Below are positions 61,975 to 64,000 of a stretch of DNA of 64,000 nucleotides, one piece after another. The DNA is from Prostheceraeus crozeri. Its lineage: Eukaryota; Platyhelminthes; Polycladida; Euryleptidae. Made by a program: the position numbers and the translations under genes. The notes under the pieces are model-generated. The model was not told the origin of the DNA. It was given only the letters and a program-made list of their open reading frames with translations, and did not search any database. Every line of letters starts with the position of its first letter. Position 1 is the first letter of the stretch. The stretch spans positions 62,001 through 126,000 of the forward strand of contig CAJQUW010005788.1 of NCBI GenBank assembly GCA_907163375.1. Reading direction: 5' to 3'.

Positions 61975-64000
61975 AGCCAAAAATTATTAATCTATCTCAT
62001 CGACCATTGAATGATGCAGAAATCACACTATTATCCAAAGGTCTCAAATTTGCCCCTACTCCACGAGGAAATAATTGTGAACTTTCAACAGATATCAAAA
62101 CTTACACCAGGCGTTTAAGACTATCTGAATTTTTTCATGAAACTGTGACAAACGACATTAACTTGATTCAAAATCAGTCTAATTTTAATCCTCCAAGAGG
62201 GAGAAACCACTTGTTGGATACATTATGTGATACATTGGAATGTGTTGATCTGAACAATGGGAAAAAGAAAATAAAAGGAAATATAAGCATCAAAGAAAAA
62301 AATGCATTACGTAGCCTATCGTCTGATGAAAGCATCATTATCAAAGAAGCCGACAAGGGAGGAGCCGTAGTTGTTATGGACAAAGAGTTTTATGAAATGC
62401 ATATCAAAAATATGCTAAGTGATTCAAACTTCTATTCACAAGTCAATGAAGATGCCGATAGAAAAACAATGATAAAGATAAAAAAGTTAATCAAAAACCC
62501 AATATCACAAACTCTTACTACGAAAGAAAAGGACTACTTAACTAAATTCGAAAGTAAAGAAAGTAATTTCTACGGTCTACCTAAAATCCATAAATCCTCA
62601 TCGATCAGAAACTCAATCAATGAACAAAACTCCGAGTATATACAAAACGTCAGCCCTCATGATTTGACTTTTCGACCAATTGTTGGTGGTCCTAATTGTC
62701 CGACACAACGCTTGAGTAGATTATTGGATATATTGTTGAAACCCTTATGTCAATTTGTAGAAAGCTTCGTGAAAGATGACTTAGACTTCCTAAAATTCTT
62801 ACCAGACTCCATTGATGAAAATGCCAAGCTGGTTACCTTCGATGTAGTGAGCTTGTACACCAATATTCCCCATGACTTAGGCATAGAATCAATTAAATAT
62901 TGGACATCTCTACATTCGAACGTTATCAATGAACGTTTTCAACAAGAATTTATCATTGAAAGTTTAAAGTTGGTACTAACAAACAACAATTTCTCCTTTG
63001 GAAATGACTTTTATGCGCAAGTAAAAGGTACAGCAATGGGTACAGTTGTTGCCCCAACCTATGCAACCCTTACCCTTGCTTACTTAGAAATTCAACTATA
63101 TGACAAAATAAGAAACTTATGGGGTGAAGAAGATTGTGAGTATGTGAAGAAAAACTGGAAGAGGTATCTCGATGATTGCTTCATCATCTGGATTTTTGAC
63201 AATGAAAAATTGAGAATCTTTAATCAAATATTTAATCAACTGAACTGCAATTTACAATTTACAATGGAAACGAACGAAGAACAAATCTCTTTTTTGGATA
63301 TTTTGATAATGAAGAAAAATGACAAAGTTGTGACAGATGTTTTTTATAAAACTACAGACACTCAACAATACCTCCATTTCAACTCCAATCATCCCAGGCA
63401 TACCAAAAGAGCCATCCCATATAACCTTGCCAGAAGAATCTGCACTATTGTGAATGATGAATCTCGAAAAGAGTCCCGTCTTTCAGAATTGAAAACGTTT
63501 CTTCAAAAACAAGCATACCCTGACGAACTTATCTCAGATGGTATTAAGCGAGCTAAAGAATTAAATAGAACTGAACTTCTAAACGCGAATTCGAAAAGTA
63601 ACAATGCACTTACCATACCCTTTATATCTACACACAATCCTAGAAACACAAACATATATCCAATGATTAATTCTATTAATATAACTTTGAAAAGTGATCA
63701 ACAAACTAAATGTATATTTGAAAGCAAAAAATTCATTAATAGCAAGCGACAACCATCGAATTTAAAACGCATATTGTGTAAATCGAAATTTTATACAAAT
63801 AGTGATTTCCTCGTAAAGAAATGTAATGATGCAAGATGTGGAACATGTGATTATTTGAGAGAAGGTAACACATACAACTTCAATGATCAACAATTTCAAA
63901 TCAAAAATAACATGAATTGTTCGACTCAAAACGTCATTTATGTAATTACGTGTACCAGTTGTAATGAGTTTTATATTGGCGAAACAGGTAACACAATAAG
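61893..64000 (+). CDS. PLE-A5 ORF2: RT plus endonuclease, partial (window end)
   Basis: From the frameshift site the frame runs R-G-R-Q-D-E-C-C-E-E-N, then G-I-P-D-V-K-P-K-I-I-N-L, then the pre-RT segment (L-K-F-A-P-T-P-R-G) and the whole RT with F-D-V-V-S-L-Y, A-M-G-T-V-V-A-P and Y-L-D-D, into the endonuclease (up to Y-I-G near 63979). Unlike A1 and A2, the segment near 62150 is in frame (V-T-N-D-I-N-L-I-Q-N-Q). No stop occurs before the window end. This is the best candidate for an active copy. Confidence 0.9.

Larger units (their letters stand above)
60729..64000 (+). mobile_element. PLE-A5, apparently whole unit, runs off the window
   Basis: Begins head-to-tail after A4. ORF1 is intact and the ORF2 frame is open from the frameshift site to the window end with no stop, so this copy looks whole in all that can be seen (about 90 percent of a unit). 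Confidence 0.93.

Overview
The window comes from an AT-rich invertebrate animal genome. No species can be named from it. The two recognisable host genes (PEX19 and RPP30) are eukaryotic. Splice signals are canonical GT/AG. The repeat content (Penelope-like retroelements, CR1/Jockey- and RTE-type LINEs, hAT, piggyBac and Tc1/mariner) is typical of a metazoan. No LTR retroelement or capsid-bearing element was recognised.

Region by region: 0-5.8 kb is a decayed CR1/Jockey-type LINE interrupted by a mariner-like DNA transposon and by a strange stretch almost without G. At 7.6-8.0 kb lies the last coding exon of PEX19, ending in a CaaX box. Between 9 and 20 kb are decayed fragments: a hAT transposase of the CGGBP1-associated kind, the C-terminal part of an RT-associated protein, an RTE-like LINE and a Tc1 deletion derivative. 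At 20.4-21.4 kb is RPP30 (RNase P/MRP protein p30), with its whole coding region in one exon. From 23.6 to 36.7 kb there are clean DNA transposons: a non-autonomous hAT with 8-bp target duplication, a 5.2-kb hAT with a nearly whole intron-containing transposase (which splits an older LINE), and a decayed piggyBac with TTAA flanks. From 36.7 to 41.8 kb little can be recognised.

The last 22 kb (41.8-64.0 kb) is a nest of Penelope-like elements (PLEs) of at least four families, here called PLE-A to PLE-D. All have a C-terminal GIY-YIG endonuclease with the CCHH signature of canonical EN+ PLEs. PLE-A forms a near-identical 3.685-kb head-to-tail array whose orientation flips at 54,764: A1, A2 and truncated A3 lie on the minus strand, truncated A4 and apparently whole A5 on the plus strand. 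PLE-D (801-aa RT-EN, with a 645-bp direct repeat or pLTR) is inserted into A4 with a 14-bp target duplication. PLE-B is a head-to-head inverted pair, and PLE-C is a 3' remnant.

The most interesting points are these. (1) PLE-A carries a canonical -1 frameshift heptamer, U UUU UUA, where its coiled-coil ORF1 overlaps an RT ORF that has no upstream AUG. (2) Hammerhead-ribozyme motifs lie just downstream of the EN stop codon in all four PLE families, with tiny palindromic helix III segments. (3) A hammerhead-shaped 3' tail is also seen in a LINE remnant. (4) PLE ends abut (TA)n tracts.
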